The notes under the pieces are model-generated. The model worked only from the letters and a program-made list of their open reading frames with translations. It had not been told where the DNA came from and did no database searches. Shown here piece after piece: positions 42,134 to 52,570 of a stretch of DNA of 64,000 bases (position 1 is its first letter; each line of letters opens with the position of its first letter). The translations under genes were made by a program, and so were the position numbers. This DNA is from Butyriboletus loyo (taxonomy: Eukaryota; Basidiomycota; Agaricomycetes; Boletales; Boletaceae). The stretch covers positions 20,065-84,064 of the forward strand of contig JBBPSI010000113.1 in assembly GCA_038093515.1 (NCBI GenBank). The letters run 5' to 3'.

Positions 42134-42494
42134 GGTGATGGTGAGAAAATAAACATAGAAGGATAGGGTTTATATATGTTGGCTAACACTCAGTTACATA
42201 AAGGTGACATAATAGGACCCTTGATGGATGTATGTAATGATATTACAGCATCTAGGGTCTAATATATGTGATCAAAACTTAAAGTCAAAAAACTGTCCAC
42301 ATGACCTGTCATTTTGAAATAGCTGCCATTCCATCAAACCTTATCCATATTGCCTCATTCCTGAGCCAATAAAAGGCCAGGAGCGGGTACCGTATTTCAT
42401 ACACCCACCACCTAGGGTTAGGATCAGGGGCTATTTCATTGAGTGATATTTAATGTAAAACATGCAAACATGCTGACAGTTTTTTGAGCCACTG

Positions 42495-42792
42495 TATATT
42501 GTACAGAATGGTACACAGACCAAGCTATGTGTGTGACAATCTACCATACATGGATAGACTAAGAAGCACACAGAGATCAAAGAGAAGAGAAGTGGAATGG
42601 AGATTAAGTACATGAGGTGTGATGTCATAGTCTAGACTGATAATGTCATGGACTGGTCTGGACCAATGATGTCATAGGCTCTGTCTATACTTGGTCACAT
42701 GTACTGTCTCACAATCATGTGTACAAGGTCATGGGACTTTGAAAGTAGAAATGACAAGTCCAAAAGTGTGGAAATAATATAGTATTATAACA
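42495..42792 (-). mobile_element. LTR K, 3' LTR of Gypsy E-1 (partial)
   Basis: It joins the internal region at CTACCCCCCTAGG, which on the sense strand is the polypurine tract CTAGGGGGGTAG before TGTTATAATAC. The distal part is cut at the TA of M6, inside TTTATATATTGTACAG. Confidence 0.85.
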
Positions 42793-43609
42793 CTACCCCC
42801 CTAGGACTCATATTCCAGACAAGTTCCTTGATAAAAGATTCCATGTTCTGGACCAAATTCCTTAAATAATGAAGAAAATTCAAATAAAGTAAGGCCTCAA
42901 AGAGGTCAAGGGGTGGAAGGGTGGGCATGGTGATAATCCACAATAACATCCTGTGAGTTGCCCAAATTGGAAACTGGTTCCCAAGTTTGATCCATTTCAT
43001 CATACCCTCTCCAGTGTACCAGATACTCTAGCTTTTTGCACTTCATCCATGAAGAGACCATATAGTCTACTTCAAATTCTGTGTGTCCTTTGTCTGTGAT
43101 GTTGACAGGGTCTGGGCAGATGATAGGTTGCCCAGATAGGGTTTCCTAATAAGGTTTGACATGTGAAATATTTACAGTTGGATGAATATGCATGCTACTC
43201 AGCAGCTGAAGCATAACAGCATTTGGCTTGAGAGCTGTGATCCAATAAGGACCAATCCAATGCTGCATGAGTTTCCTAGTGGTGTATGGTAGCTTCAAGT
43301 TCTCCATACTGAGCCAAATTCTATCTCCCAGTTTGTACTCCAGTGCAGCTGATCATCTATTATCAGCTTGTGATACCATTCCTTTTCTAGCTTCTTCCAA
43401 AGCTTCTTTAAGTTTGGCATGAGCCTTTTCAGCTCTATGTGCAAAATCTCCAGCCAATGTAGAAGAAGACTTTTCAAATCTGACTTATGGATAATAGTTA
43501 CAAGTGATAGAGAATGGAATAGTGGCAGTGGCAGTGGTAAGGGAATTGTTATGGTTGAACTGAGCAATTTTAATCCACTCAGCCCACATTTCTTGTTTTT
43601 TAGCCACAT
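42793..43609 (-). pseudogene. Gypsy E-1 integrase end and chromodomain
   Basis: Minus-strand frames: AEWIKIAQFNHNNSLTTATA and TIPFSITCNYYP (end of core), LPNLKKLWKKLEKEW in a shifted frame, LENLKLPYTTRKLMQHWIGP-like GPY/F region, and a chromodomain near 43080-42920 (LEYLVHWRGYDEMDQTWEPV-type residues across frames). Frames are broken in several places. Confidence 0.7.
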
Positions 43610-43879
43610 ATTGTATATACCAGTACTTAGACAGTACAAGTTCTTTAGCTAATTCTATGCATCTACCTTGTGTATAGCAATCTAGCTTATACCCCATCCT
43701 TGCCAATAGAGCTGATAAGAGTCTACTTGATCTCATCTGGTTGCCACCACTCAATATCTCACTGACACTTGCTTTGCAGGAACCTGATAGTGTTGTCTAT
43801 GCAAGTTGACCATTACCCAATTAGGTCAAGCTGCTATTGAGTGCTTACTAGCTAACTTGTTGTGTGCATCGGTGTAACA
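43610..43879 (+). mobile_element. LTR H-3, 3' part only
   Basis: 270 bp match the end of LTR H from the TATA region (GTATATACCAGTACTTAG) to CATCGGTGTAACA. The first two thirds are missing, together with about 1.3 kb of Gypsy E RNase H and integrase, so one deletion removed both. Confidence 0.82.
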
Positions 43880-44224
43880 TTGGAGGACTTCTTTTATGAT
43901 ATTCTCATGTTCTGCCTTAGTTCTCCCTTTCATGAATATCATAATGTTGTCAATGTAAATGATGACAATGGCATACATGTCATTAAATATATTGTTCATC
44001 ATGTTTTGGAAAGTAGGAGGGGAATTGGTAAGCCCAAAGTATATAACAGTAGGTTCATAAGCCCTGATAGGCATTATGAAAGCAGCTTTCCATTCATCTC
44101 CTTTTTTGATACAAATATTATTGAAGCCACATCTGAGATCTAACACAGTAAAGATATTGGCACCTTTAAGCCTATCAATTAACTGTGGGATAAGAGATAA
44201 TGGATAACCATTCTTGATGATTCT
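43880..44224 (-). pseudogene. Gypsy E-1 reverse transcriptase, middle part
   Basis: The frame reads IIKNGYPLSLIPQLIDRLKG, IFTVLDLRCGFNNICI with the first catalytic Asp, AAFIMPIRAYEPTVIYFGLT, FQNMMNNIFNDMYAIVIIYI and IIYIDNIMIF. The last is the YxDD box with the second Asp changed to Asn. It is open but separated from its upstream part by about 1.56 kb of inserts. Confidence 0.82.
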
Positions 44225-44335
44225 GTCATTTACACCCTCTCTCCTCTCTTTCAGGCCTCCTCCTTTGGGCAAGCAGCTGTAGAGATAAACAACATAGATG
44301 AAATGTACATTGTCACTCCTGCTGCCCAAGCCCAC
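44225..44335 (-). other. Insert N in Gypsy E-1, part 1
   Basis: With 45248-45267 and 45700-45789 this forms an about 215-bp sequence absent from E-2, at the point where LNDETIKNG is expected. On the minus strand this part has TTTATCTCTACAG, a good intron 3' splice site, then CTGCTTGCCCAAAGGAGG. It shows no similarity to other parts of the window. Confidence 0.45.
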
Positions 44336-45247
44336 TGAATGATGCTAGATGGGAATGAGAGTGAAGAACCCTGCTACAGGAAGAACTCAATCCAATCATG
44401 TTATTGCATAATCTTGTGTGCCAGTGAGATATCTGAGAATACACTTTGTAGCAGCCCAATGACCCATATTTGGGTTTGCCATGAATGCCATGAGTCAGGA
44501 GACTGCATATGTGAAATCTGGACACATGTCAACCATCATGTTGAATGATGCTAGATGGGACCAAGAGTGAAGAATCCTGCCACAGGAAGAACTCAATCCA
44601 ATCAAATAAAGAAAAGGGTGCAATATGATCAACCCCAAAGAGAAGTAGAGAGGAAGCAAAGAGAGGACCACCAGGGAAGGTTGTTTCCACTGATGCCTTC
44701 ACAGAAAACCTGTAATTCTAGACTTTCTCCACTGTGGAATGGACTGGAGAGGACACGGAAATGCGAGAAGATAGGCAGAATCTGTTGGCTATTGCTTGGA
44801 GATTGAGGAACAAGGATGGTGGGTGACTAAATGATCACACAGAGAGGCAGGAGAGTCAAAAAGTGGTATTTTAGGTTGTAGTTACAACCTTTTTATAGTC
44901 TGGGCATTTCCCAAGACTTGAAACACTAAGGATGAGTGAAAACTAAGTAGAAGCATCAAGGAAATCATTGACAGAATGTATATAATTATAGTGGTTGTCA
45001 TAGAAGTCAATCAGATATAATAAGTACAAGATCAAATAGAAAGGAACCTACCTGTGAACACTTTCTGGACACACATAATCTTGACATGGAACCTTGATGA
45101 CCATGGAAATATCAGAATAGGATGGAATGTGGCAAATAAGATATCAGGAAGTGAGGAGAGTTGTGAAGTGATGGTTTGTGATGCATGTGGGTGCTGAATT
45201 GGCTGAAAGAGGAGTGACTGTGATCTAGGGGATATGTGTTCTCTATA
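44336..45247 (-). mobile_element. Composite: LTR D-5, 141 bp of Copia, LTR D tail
   Basis: Sense (minus) order: complete LTR D (45247-44542), Copia sequence MVDMCPDFTYAVS-stop / NPNMGHWAATKCILRYLTGT (44541-44400), then the last 63 bp of a second LTR D (44398-44336). The Copia piece is the same as that directly downstream of LTR D-3 in C-1 (24700-24840), but the sequence upstream of LTR D-5 is not Copia. The unit is inserted in insert N of Gypsy E-1. Confidence 0.85.
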
Positions 45248-45267
45248 CTGCTATGCATCCCTACAGG

Positions 45268-45699
45268 TGTTATGATTTACTATGCTTTTTCCTTCATTCT
45301 CCATGGACTACCATTCACCCACAGGGCCTAACCCCTGTTCATTGTATGACTTAGCCATTCTGCTTAGTCATCATGTTTCCATTAGGATGCTATTTCCTTC
45401 GTACTCCAGAATCTTCTTTCTGTTTTAGTCCCTTTGACTTGTCTTGACTCATACTGACTCTTGACAACTCATGCAACCTGATTGGGCCTTGGTCTGTGCC
45501 CAGATCTCTTCAGTATAAATACAGTGCCATGTACTTGTAAATCCCCATCTAGTTCTATGCAATATACTTGCTAGCAGCTAGTATCATTCCAGACTCTTAG
45601 TGCCAGCACTAAGTCATAGTCTGAGATCTCACTCTGAAGAGTCTTGTGGCCATTCAAGAGTGCCACCTAAAGCTACTTGTTAGCGCTTCCAGTGTAACA
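45268..45699 (+). mobile_element. Solo LTR-B, target duplication ACAGG
   Basis: 432 bp, TGTTATGATTTACTATG to CTTCCAGTGTAACA, exact ACAGG at 45263-45267 and 45700-45704. It contains GGTCTGTGCCCAG followed by AGTATAAATAC. It sits in insert N, on the plus strand, opposite to Gypsy E-1. Confidence 0.92.
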
Positions 45700-45704
45700 A
45701 CAGG

Positions 45705-45789
45705 TGGCCAACTCAGTTGGAAAGGTCATCACAATGGTGCCCTCTTCATACTGCTCTGTCCTGCACTCACTGCTTGAAGGTACATACCA
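45705..45789 (-). other. Insert N in Gypsy E-1, part 2
   Basis: Sense starts GGTATGTACCTTCAAGCAGT. It lies between the reverse transcriptase block VMDYWY and LTR-B. It has no recognisable coding content or terminal repeats. Confidence 0.4.
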
Positions 45790-47034
45790 GTAATCCATAA
45801 CCAGTCACTTGTCACCAGTCTTTTTAGGAATAAAGAAAACAGGGACCATCTGAGGAGACCCAGACAGTCTTATGCAACCCTTTTTTAATTCTTTATTGAC
45901 AAAGCTTCTATTTGGTCTTGTTCTTCATCAGACATTGGAATAACCCAACCCTTTTTCAGTACAAAATCAGGCTCAAGATCAATTTCATCATCCCAAGGCT
46001 TGTGCTCAGGCATTCTTGCTGATTCGTCCTCTGAGAACACAACCAAATAATCATGATAAGCACTGCACACATTTTCAGATACTCCAGGCTCAATGGAGCA
46101 ACAGCTAGTGATATTAGATGAAGAAATAGAATCTGCTATTACTTTACAATAAGGAGAACAGTGATTGAAGGAAAATTTGCTTGAAATGCCAATCAATATC
46201 TGGATTGTGGCATGCAAACCAATCATAACCAATAATCATTTGATGGGAACCAAAGAGTGAAATGTAAGCCTCAATGGATTTGTAATGCCCATTAATTTCC
46301 ATAAAAAGAGAAGCTTTATGCATGATTTGTCCAATAGCTCCTTTAGAGCCATCCACATTAATAACTTCCATAGAAGAAGGTAAAGGAATAAGATCAATTT
46401 TGTGAACATCACAATATTTTTTGTCAATGAAGGTATTGACTGCTCCTGTATCCAGCAAAGCCTTAAGCAAACAAGTCCTCCAAATAGCATTTGACTGGTA
46501 TGTAATGGTAACCAATGGAGAGAAATCACCACTGAACATTAAAGAACTTTTTACTGGGGGGTTACAATTAGAGATGTCTGATCAAGTGTTCATTTGTCTT
46601 AGAAGAGAATTAAGCATGCTATGTGTTGATCCCAGCACTGAGCTCCTTTGTGGAGGCCCTCTTACAGGATTTTCAGCTGTGATATCTTTAAGTACACTAG
46701 ATAACAAGATTACAGGGAAATTCTCCTCTCCACAAGGCAACAAAGCAGGGGACTCTCCATCTTCACACAAGTATGGCTCATCATAGCCTTCTTGGAAATC
46801 CCTGCTCAGGCATCTTCCGCTACTGTGCATTCCCACCAAGGCCCTGCATCCATCAGCTTTGGATTGAAATGCCCCTAGATCCCCACTGGTTCCTTCTTGG
46901 ACCCCAGCATGTAGATGAGGACCACTGCTGCAGTATACTTCCTTGGCTACTGGTGTAACAGTGTTACTTATAGTGTATGTCAATGGAAACACTTGCCTGT
47001 TGTCTCATGAAGATTTGGTATCTAAATGTTCACT
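45790..47034 (-). pseudogene. Gypsy E-1 protease and start of reverse transcriptase
   Basis: The frame 46539-46144 reads MFSGDFSPLVTITYQSNAIW and LLKALLDTGAVNTFIDKKYC with an intact D-T-G-A protease active site, then HQMIIGYDWFACHNPDIDWH. Frame 46232-45885 gives CCSIEPGVSENV, MPEHKPWDDEIDLEPDFVLK and EEQDQIEALSIKN (start of reverse transcriptase). Upstream, 46992-46582, is the spacer RQMNT-type region. One frameshift near 46150 separates protease and reverse transcriptase. Confidence 0.82.
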
Positions 47035-47173
47035 TACAGTGAGTGAAAAAACCCTTGCAATGTTTCACTATTTTGCACTAGATACCATGTAGCACCTGAT
47101 GATGTGGGAATCCTGCTTAGCATTGGTGAGGCAGGTGATAGCACTGCCCCATGGCTACAAATGGGTCCCTTGG

Positions 47174-48311
47174 TCATGTGATGTGGCCATGTGGCTGTGG
47201 AGATATGTCTATTCTAAAACAGGTATACCATTGCAAGGGTTTATTCACTTTTGGTGGAAGAAGGGTATTTGGGAGATATAAGTACTTGATATAGCCTCCT
47301 TTGGCCTTGAGCACTGCCTGAACCCTCCTAGGCATGCTTTCAATCAACTTCTGACACTCTGAAACTGGTATCTTGTCCCACTCCACCTGAATTCTCTCCC
47401 ATAACTCCAGTGTTCCCTTGGGAGGGTGTTCATACTCTGCAAGCCTCTTCTTGAGGTAACTCCAGGCATGTTCTATTGGATTAAGATCAGGAGACTGTGC
47501 TGGCCATACCATAGTACTAAACTCCTGTTCATCTAGCCACTCCTTGACCTTCTTGCAGGTGTGCTTGGGGTCATTGTCTTGTTGGAAGATGGTGTCAGGA
47601 GGATTGAGACCATAATACTGAAGGGAATCTTGAAGTTCATCCTTAAAAATTTGAAGGTATAGGTTCCCATCCATTCTACCATCAATCTTGGTGGCATACA
47701 CAACCCCCTCCCAACTCATACAGCCCCACATCATCACAGAACCTCCTCCAAACTTGAGTATCCCCTCCACCAGTCTATCACTGAGCCTCTCCCCTGGCTT
47801 TTTCCACACCCATTTGTGTCCATCTGACCCTAGGCAATTGATTTTAGTCTCATCAGACCATACTACCCTCTTCCAGTCCTCCAGAGTCCAATCTTTGTGA
47901 GCATAGGCAATGTCTAGTCTTGCCTTGCAATGTCTGGCAGAGAGAATAGGTTGTTTTCACTTGACCACAGCTTTCATACCAGATTTTTTCAAGTGCTGGC
48001 ATACTGTGTTGGGGTCATACTGTGTTGGGGTTGAGGGGTTGGTTGATAATATTTGTGAGAACTTTGGTCACTTGAACAGCATTTTCTGCCTTGTGAGTAG
48101 AGTTGACATAGATGACATGGCAGATATTGACAGGGAAGAGCTTGGATGGACAACCTCCAGTGGACTTTTGCAGAGTAGAATGCTCCTTGGAATGAAGCCT
48201 AGAGATGGTGTAAATGTGAAGGTCAGTGGTGGAGGCAATAAAGCAAGCAGAATGACTAGTATCAAGCATGGTCAAGATGGTATTCTTTTGGGTGCTGGAG
48301 ATAGATCTCAT
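47174..48311 (-). pseudogene. M7 transposase, nearly intact DD34E
   Basis: ATG at 48311: MRSISSTQKNTILTMLDTSH, YTISRLHSKEHSTLQKS (helix-turn-helix), KAENAVQVTKVLTNI. A 16-bp tandem duplication (48000-48031) shifts the frame, and one TGA follows MKAVVK. All catalytic residues remain: WSDETKINCLGSDG, FQQDNDPKHTCKK and SPDLNPIEHAWSYL, with 34 residues between the last Asp and Glu. A 211-codon frame (47809-47174) is open. It is the best-kept transposase in the window. Confidence 0.9.
48000..48031. repeat. 16-bp tandem duplication in M7 transposase
   Basis: CATACTGTGTTGGGGT occurs twice in a row. As 16 is not a multiple of three, it breaks the transposase frame. Confidence 0.9.
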
Positions 48312-48334
48312 GGTGGTAGAAGTTGGGAAGAAAG

Positions 48335-48893
48335 TGTTATAATCATAACATTTATTTGTACACTTTGAACTTTGGACTTAGTCATTCTTCAGACATTTTA
48401 CTTTCAAAGGTCACGTGACTTAGCACACATGATTGTGGGAACTTACATGTGATCTCTTGCTGACTAAGCATATGATGTCATGGCCTAGACCAGACCTAGA
48501 TTCTATGATGTCACAACACATGTATTTAATCTCCATTTGCTTCTGTTCTTTTTTGATCACTGTGCCTCATGTAGTTAATCACCGTTGCACTTCTCTTCTT
48601 TCTGATCCCCATTATCTTCTATTAATCTCCATTGACCCTGTAGTCTATCCATGTATAGTAGTTCATCACATGCACAGCTTGGTCTGTGCGCATCCTTGTA
48701 CAATATATAAAGGCTTGTGGTTTGGACTAGGATTCCCTAGTTTTAACCACTTGTCTATTCACTGGCAACAGTTGAGGATTAAGTTGAAGCTCCAGTACAT
48801 CTCTGCCAGGAACTTGTGTATCCTGCAATTGTTGTGGACCGCTTGTGAAAGGGTACTATGTGCTAGCATTCGACTGCGTGTTGCCTCACAACA
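48335..48893 (+). mobile_element. Solo LTR K in mariner M7, target duplication GAAAG
   Basis: 559 bp, TGTTATAATCATAAC to TTGCCTCACAACA, exact GAAAG at 48330-48334 and 48894-48898. It lies about 20 bp upstream of the transposase ATG and points away from it, so it disrupts the 5' UTR and not the reading frame. It contains GGTCTGTGCGC and TATATAAAGG. Confidence 0.93.
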
Positions 48894-49227
48894 GAAAGAA
48901 GCATGTGAACTTTTTCCAACTCAGACATAATGTTTATATGTGTATTGTTGTTTGTAGGACCAAACAAACACAATTATCCTTTCATTTGACTGAGATTCCA
49001 CTGTTGAGGCTGAAAGTGAATAAACCCTTGCAATGGTATACCTGTTTTAGAATAGGCATATCTCCATGGCCACATGGCCACATCACATGACCAAGGGACC
49101 TATTTGTAGCCATGGGGCAGTCCTATCACCTGCCTCACCAATGCTAAGCAGGATTCCCATGCCATCAGGTGCTACATGACATCTAGTGCAAGATAGTGAA
49201 ATATTGCAAGGGTTTTTTCACTCACTG

Positions 49228-50547
49228 TACATCTATGGAATAGTCTGAAAGTGTTGATGGTAATGATGAAAAAGAATTACAAAAACCAATGTCCTGTCCC
49301 TTAGGTATCCCAACACTAAGAGACTTCTTCATTTTAAAGCCTTGGCTGCTTTGTCCTTTGCTTCACAGGCAAATGTGTCCACCCAGTAAGCCCTTGCTTC
49401 TTCTCCCATATATGTAGCACATTGGGAGATTCCTTATTGTGGTGAATCCATCACCAGCAGAGTCAGCAAAGGCTGATCATGATTATTGGTATTACCAGAA
49501 GGAGTTGCTTCCTTTCAGTTATTTGTTGTGACCCATTCTTGACTATAGGTTCCATTGTCCTGCTGCACCCACTGCTCTCATACCCATTGTTGGAAAGCAT
49601 GTGGTGCAGGTTTATCCCAACAGTTTGGGTTCTTGGGGCAGTTGGGCCAGATGTGCCCAATGTTGCCACACCCAAAACAAGTCCTTATTTCTTTTCTAGT
49701 ATCAATGGCCCCTATGTCCATGGGCATGCCTCTACCAGGCTGTGTTCCTACTGCTGTGTAACAGGGAGGAGGAGGAGGAGGAGGAGGAGGAGGAGGAGGT
49801 CTGTTTGGAGCTGGATAACTCTGAGATGGCCAGGACTGGAACAGCCAACATTGGAAATGGGCCTGACTTCTGATCCCTCATTCTGAGTACATTTGAGGCA
49901 TGACCTGCCTTACAATACTCTTCTATTAATTGATCAAGATCTTCCATGACCTCTTTTTTGACTGATAAGAAGACCTGTTTGTAGATCTCCTGATTTACTG
50001 CCTGTTTAAGCAGTTCAATAGCATGGCCAGGTTTGGCCTCTGATTGTTTGTAGAGAACCCTAAAATTCTCTAAGAAAATGACTATGGGAACCCTGCCTTG
50101 TTGTAAGGCACAAAGCTTTTTTAAGGCCTTGTGCAATAAGATGTCAATCTGAAAGTGATCACAGATTTGAGTTTTGAGAGACTTCCATGTGGGCCATGCA
50201 TCATCCTGTTTGGTTCCTTTTGACACATCAGTAGGGTCTGACCATTTGTCTTCCTCTTCTACAAAATCTTCCAGGCACAACTGTGAAAAGTCCTTCCCAC
50301 ATCCCTTTATGTGGCTAAGAACTGTGACAGTTCAGACTTTGTCAGTTTTCCAATTCTGGACCAACACCCAGACTTTTAATGAAGCCCACCAATGATGGAA
50401 ATTTGCACTATCACTGTCCCATTCTCCTGGATCAGCTATTTTCTTTGCAACACTTTCCTCTTTTTCCTTAATAAGCTATTGTGTGAAGAGGTCATGCATA
50501 AGCTGGTCATCGTAACTGGCAGCAGTCCCTGATGGTCCTCCTGACAT
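49228..50547 (-). pseudogene. Gypsy E-1 gag and start of pol
   Basis: Gag starts ATG at 50547 (MSGGPSG). Blocks: WPTWKSLKTQICDHFQIDIL, ALKKLCALQQGRVPIVIFLE, YKQSEAKPGHAIELLKQAVN and EVMEDLDQLIEEYCKAGHAS, a Gag domain. A poly-Ser run (GGA/TCC repeat, 49765-49799) follows and then, in a shifted frame near 49680, the knuckle TCFGCGNIGHIWPNC. Gag ends in TTTAAAATGA, where the stop TGA overlaps the pol ATG (about 49334), as in E-2. Stops occur near 50330 and 50480. Confidence 0.78.
49765..49799 (+). repeat. (GGA)n microsatellite
   Basis: About 12 GGA units. On the coding (minus) strand of Gypsy E-1 gag they encode a serine run. E-2 lacks the expansion. Confidence 0.95.
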
Positions 50548-50976
50548 CCTTTTATTCTCAGGGGGAAAATCATTTGAAGATGTTTCTGAACCCAGTTTGA
50601 TTTATGAGTTCCAATTGGGGTTGTTCCAACCATTCTCTTCTTCTTCTTCTGCTTCTGGATGAGAAAACATGAGTTTGATTTTGATTTTTTTCAAACTGAG
50701 AGATAAGGTGATTTCAAAGGGTTGCTCAATTTTATGAGTGATACAATCAAAGAAAGTGATTGTGAATGCAAGAGTGGTGACAATGAAGACATAAATGGTG
50801 ACAAGAGTGATAAGAAGGAGATGGATGTAATTCATTTGATAGCTACTACAAACTGCAACATTCCTTACTGTCCCCCATCTTCCATAAGAACTCTGGGGAA
50901 GTCTATAGCAAGTAGAATGTAAAACGTTTTTTTTGCTTTGAAGGTAATATCACCTTCTAAGCCTAGCGGTATGATA
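50548..50976 (-). other. Gypsy E-1 5' leader, inner part
   Basis: It corresponds to 63048-63535 of E-2 (for example ACTGTCCCCCATCTTCC and AGTAGAATGTAAAA). No long frame. It probably holds packaging signals of the element RNA; nothing specific can be seen. Confidence 0.6.
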
Positions 50977-50978
50977 TA

Positions 50979-52568
50979 CAGTGGCTCAAAAAACTGTCCG
51001 CATGTTTACGTGTTTTACATTACATATCACTCAATGAAGTAACCCCTGATCCTAACCCTAGGTGGTGGGTGTATGAAATGGGGTACCCACTCTTGGCCTT
51101 CTATTGGCCCAGGAATCAGGTAATATGGATAGGGTTTGATGGAATGTCAGCTATTTTAAAATGACAGGTCATGTGGACAGTTGTTTGACTTTACAAAAAT
51201 CCAACTATCTAGTATTTGGTATGAGCTCCCTTGGCCTTGATAACTGCTTCAACTCTTCTAGGCATGCTTTCTATCCATTTGTGACACTGTTCCACAGAAA
51301 TATTCCCCCACTCTACCACCACCCTTTCCCATAATTGATGAATTCCTGTAGGAGCACTATTATAAGCTGAGAGACATCTTTTGAGGTGATTCCAAGTGTG
51401 TTAAATGGGGTTGAGGTCTGGAGATTGTGCAGGCCAATCCAGAAGCTTGATTCCTTGCTCCTCAAACCAATTCTGGGCTCTTTTGGAGGTATGTTTGGGA
51501 TCATTATTCTGCTGAAAAATGATATCATGTTCAGAAATTCCAGATTTCTCCATGTGTTATAGCAATTCTTCCTCTAGAATTTACACATACTGTTCACCAT
51601 CCATCCTCCCCTCAACCTCACTTAAAGCCCTCACTCAATTGAACCCTATACCATCAGGAAATTTGCTCCAAACTTGACTGTATCTTTAACCTCTCTGGCA
51701 GTTAGGCCCTTTCTCTTCTTTTTCCACACATACACTCCTGTCCACCTGACCCAATTCTATTTATTTTGGTCTCATCTGACCAAACAATCCTCTTCCAGTC
51801 CTTATTGATACTTAATAGCAAAGGCAAATCATCTTTTTCTAGGGCTGATTGGAAGAAGACATTTCTTCTTCTTCATCACAGCCCTTAAATGCACCCTCCT
51901 TGAGGTCTTTTCTCACTGTATGTGAGGGGATGGGAGGTTCAATGATGGAATTGATGAAATTTGTAGCCTGGACTGCATTTTTGGCCTTGCCAGTAATGAT
52001 TTACTGGACAATAGCACATTTGTTGGTAGGAGTAAGCTTAGAAGGATGGCCAGCATGAAGCTTCTCCTTGTCAGGTTGGATCTCTTGGAGTACCCTAGCC
52101 ACAGTAGACTTCCATAGGCCAGTCTGGGAGGCAATCTTCCTAGTTGAAAGGCCAAGAGAGGAGAAAGAGATAATATTTTGTCTTACAGAGGTGAAAATGG
52201 ATTTCATGGTGACAGTAAGAAAATAAACATAGGAGGATGGGGTTTATATATGTTGGCTGACACTCAGTTACATAAAGGTGACATAATAGGACCCTTTATG
52301 GATGTATGTAATGATATTACAGCATCTAAGGTCTAATATATGTGATCAAGACTTAAAGTCAAACAACTGTCCACATGACCTGTCATTTTAAAATAGCTGA
52401 CATACCATCAAACCTTATCCATATTACCTTATTCCTGGGTCAATGTAAGGCCAAGAGTGGGTACTGTATTTCATACACCCACCACCTAGGGTTAGGATCA
52501 GGGGTTATTGCATTGAGTGGTATGTAATGTAAAACATGCAAACATGTGGACAGTTTTTTGAGCCACTG
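50979..52568 (-). mobile_element. Complete Tc1/mariner M8 (family T1)
   Basis: 1590 bp between TA 50977-50978 and TA 52569-52570. Inverted ends CAGTGGCTCAAAAAACTGTC are about 210 bp long, with inner inverted motifs (ATGTGGACAGTTGTTTGACT near 51171; the reciprocal near 52355). It is inserted in the leader of Gypsy E-1, which continues on both sides. Confidence 0.93.
51209..52207 (-). pseudogene. M8 transposase, shares lesions with M3 and M4
   Basis: MKSIFTSVRQNIISFSSLGL and RKIASQTGLWKSTVARV, with a stop after NKCAIVQ. The frame slips at GCATTTAAGGGC, as in M3 and M4. FQQNNDPKHTSKRAQNWFEE has Asn for the second catalytic Asp, and SPDLNPI-stop-HTWNHL has lost the catalytic Glu (GAA to TAA). 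It ends AKGAHTKY. Not functional. Confidence 0.88.
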
Positions 52569-52570
52569 TA

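Larger units (their letters stand above)
41291..42494. mobile_element. Fold-back Tc1/mariner M6 (family T1)
   Basis: Two inverted copies of the 5' end of a T1 mariner face each other. The arms are 41291-41724 and 41949 to about 42378, with a 224-bp spacer (41725-41948). The arms are identical over the whole 189 bp from the transposase ATG inward and nearly so outside. The right arm plus spacer is a continuous minus-strand transposase, and the left arm is an inverted duplicate of its start. The right tip is complete (TTTTTTGAGCCACTG then TA, 42495-42496). The left tip, about 115 bp, is missing at the LTR D border. Confidence 0.9.
47037..49227 (-). mobile_element. Complete Tc1/mariner M7 (family T4) with LTR K inside
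   Basis: Bounded by TA at 47035-47036 and 49228-49229. The ends CAGTGAGTGAAAAAACCCTT match in inverted orientation over about 215 bp. Each end carries an inverted inner copy of its tip (TTGCAAGGGTTTATTCACTT near 47231; the reciprocal near 49016). Without LTR K and its duplication the element is about 1.63 kb. Gypsy E-1 sequence continues on both sides. Confidence 0.93.

Noticed and set aside
49479..49886. Plus-strand frame with an arginine run
   Set aside because: The run comes from the GGA microsatellite; the coding strand of gag is minus.
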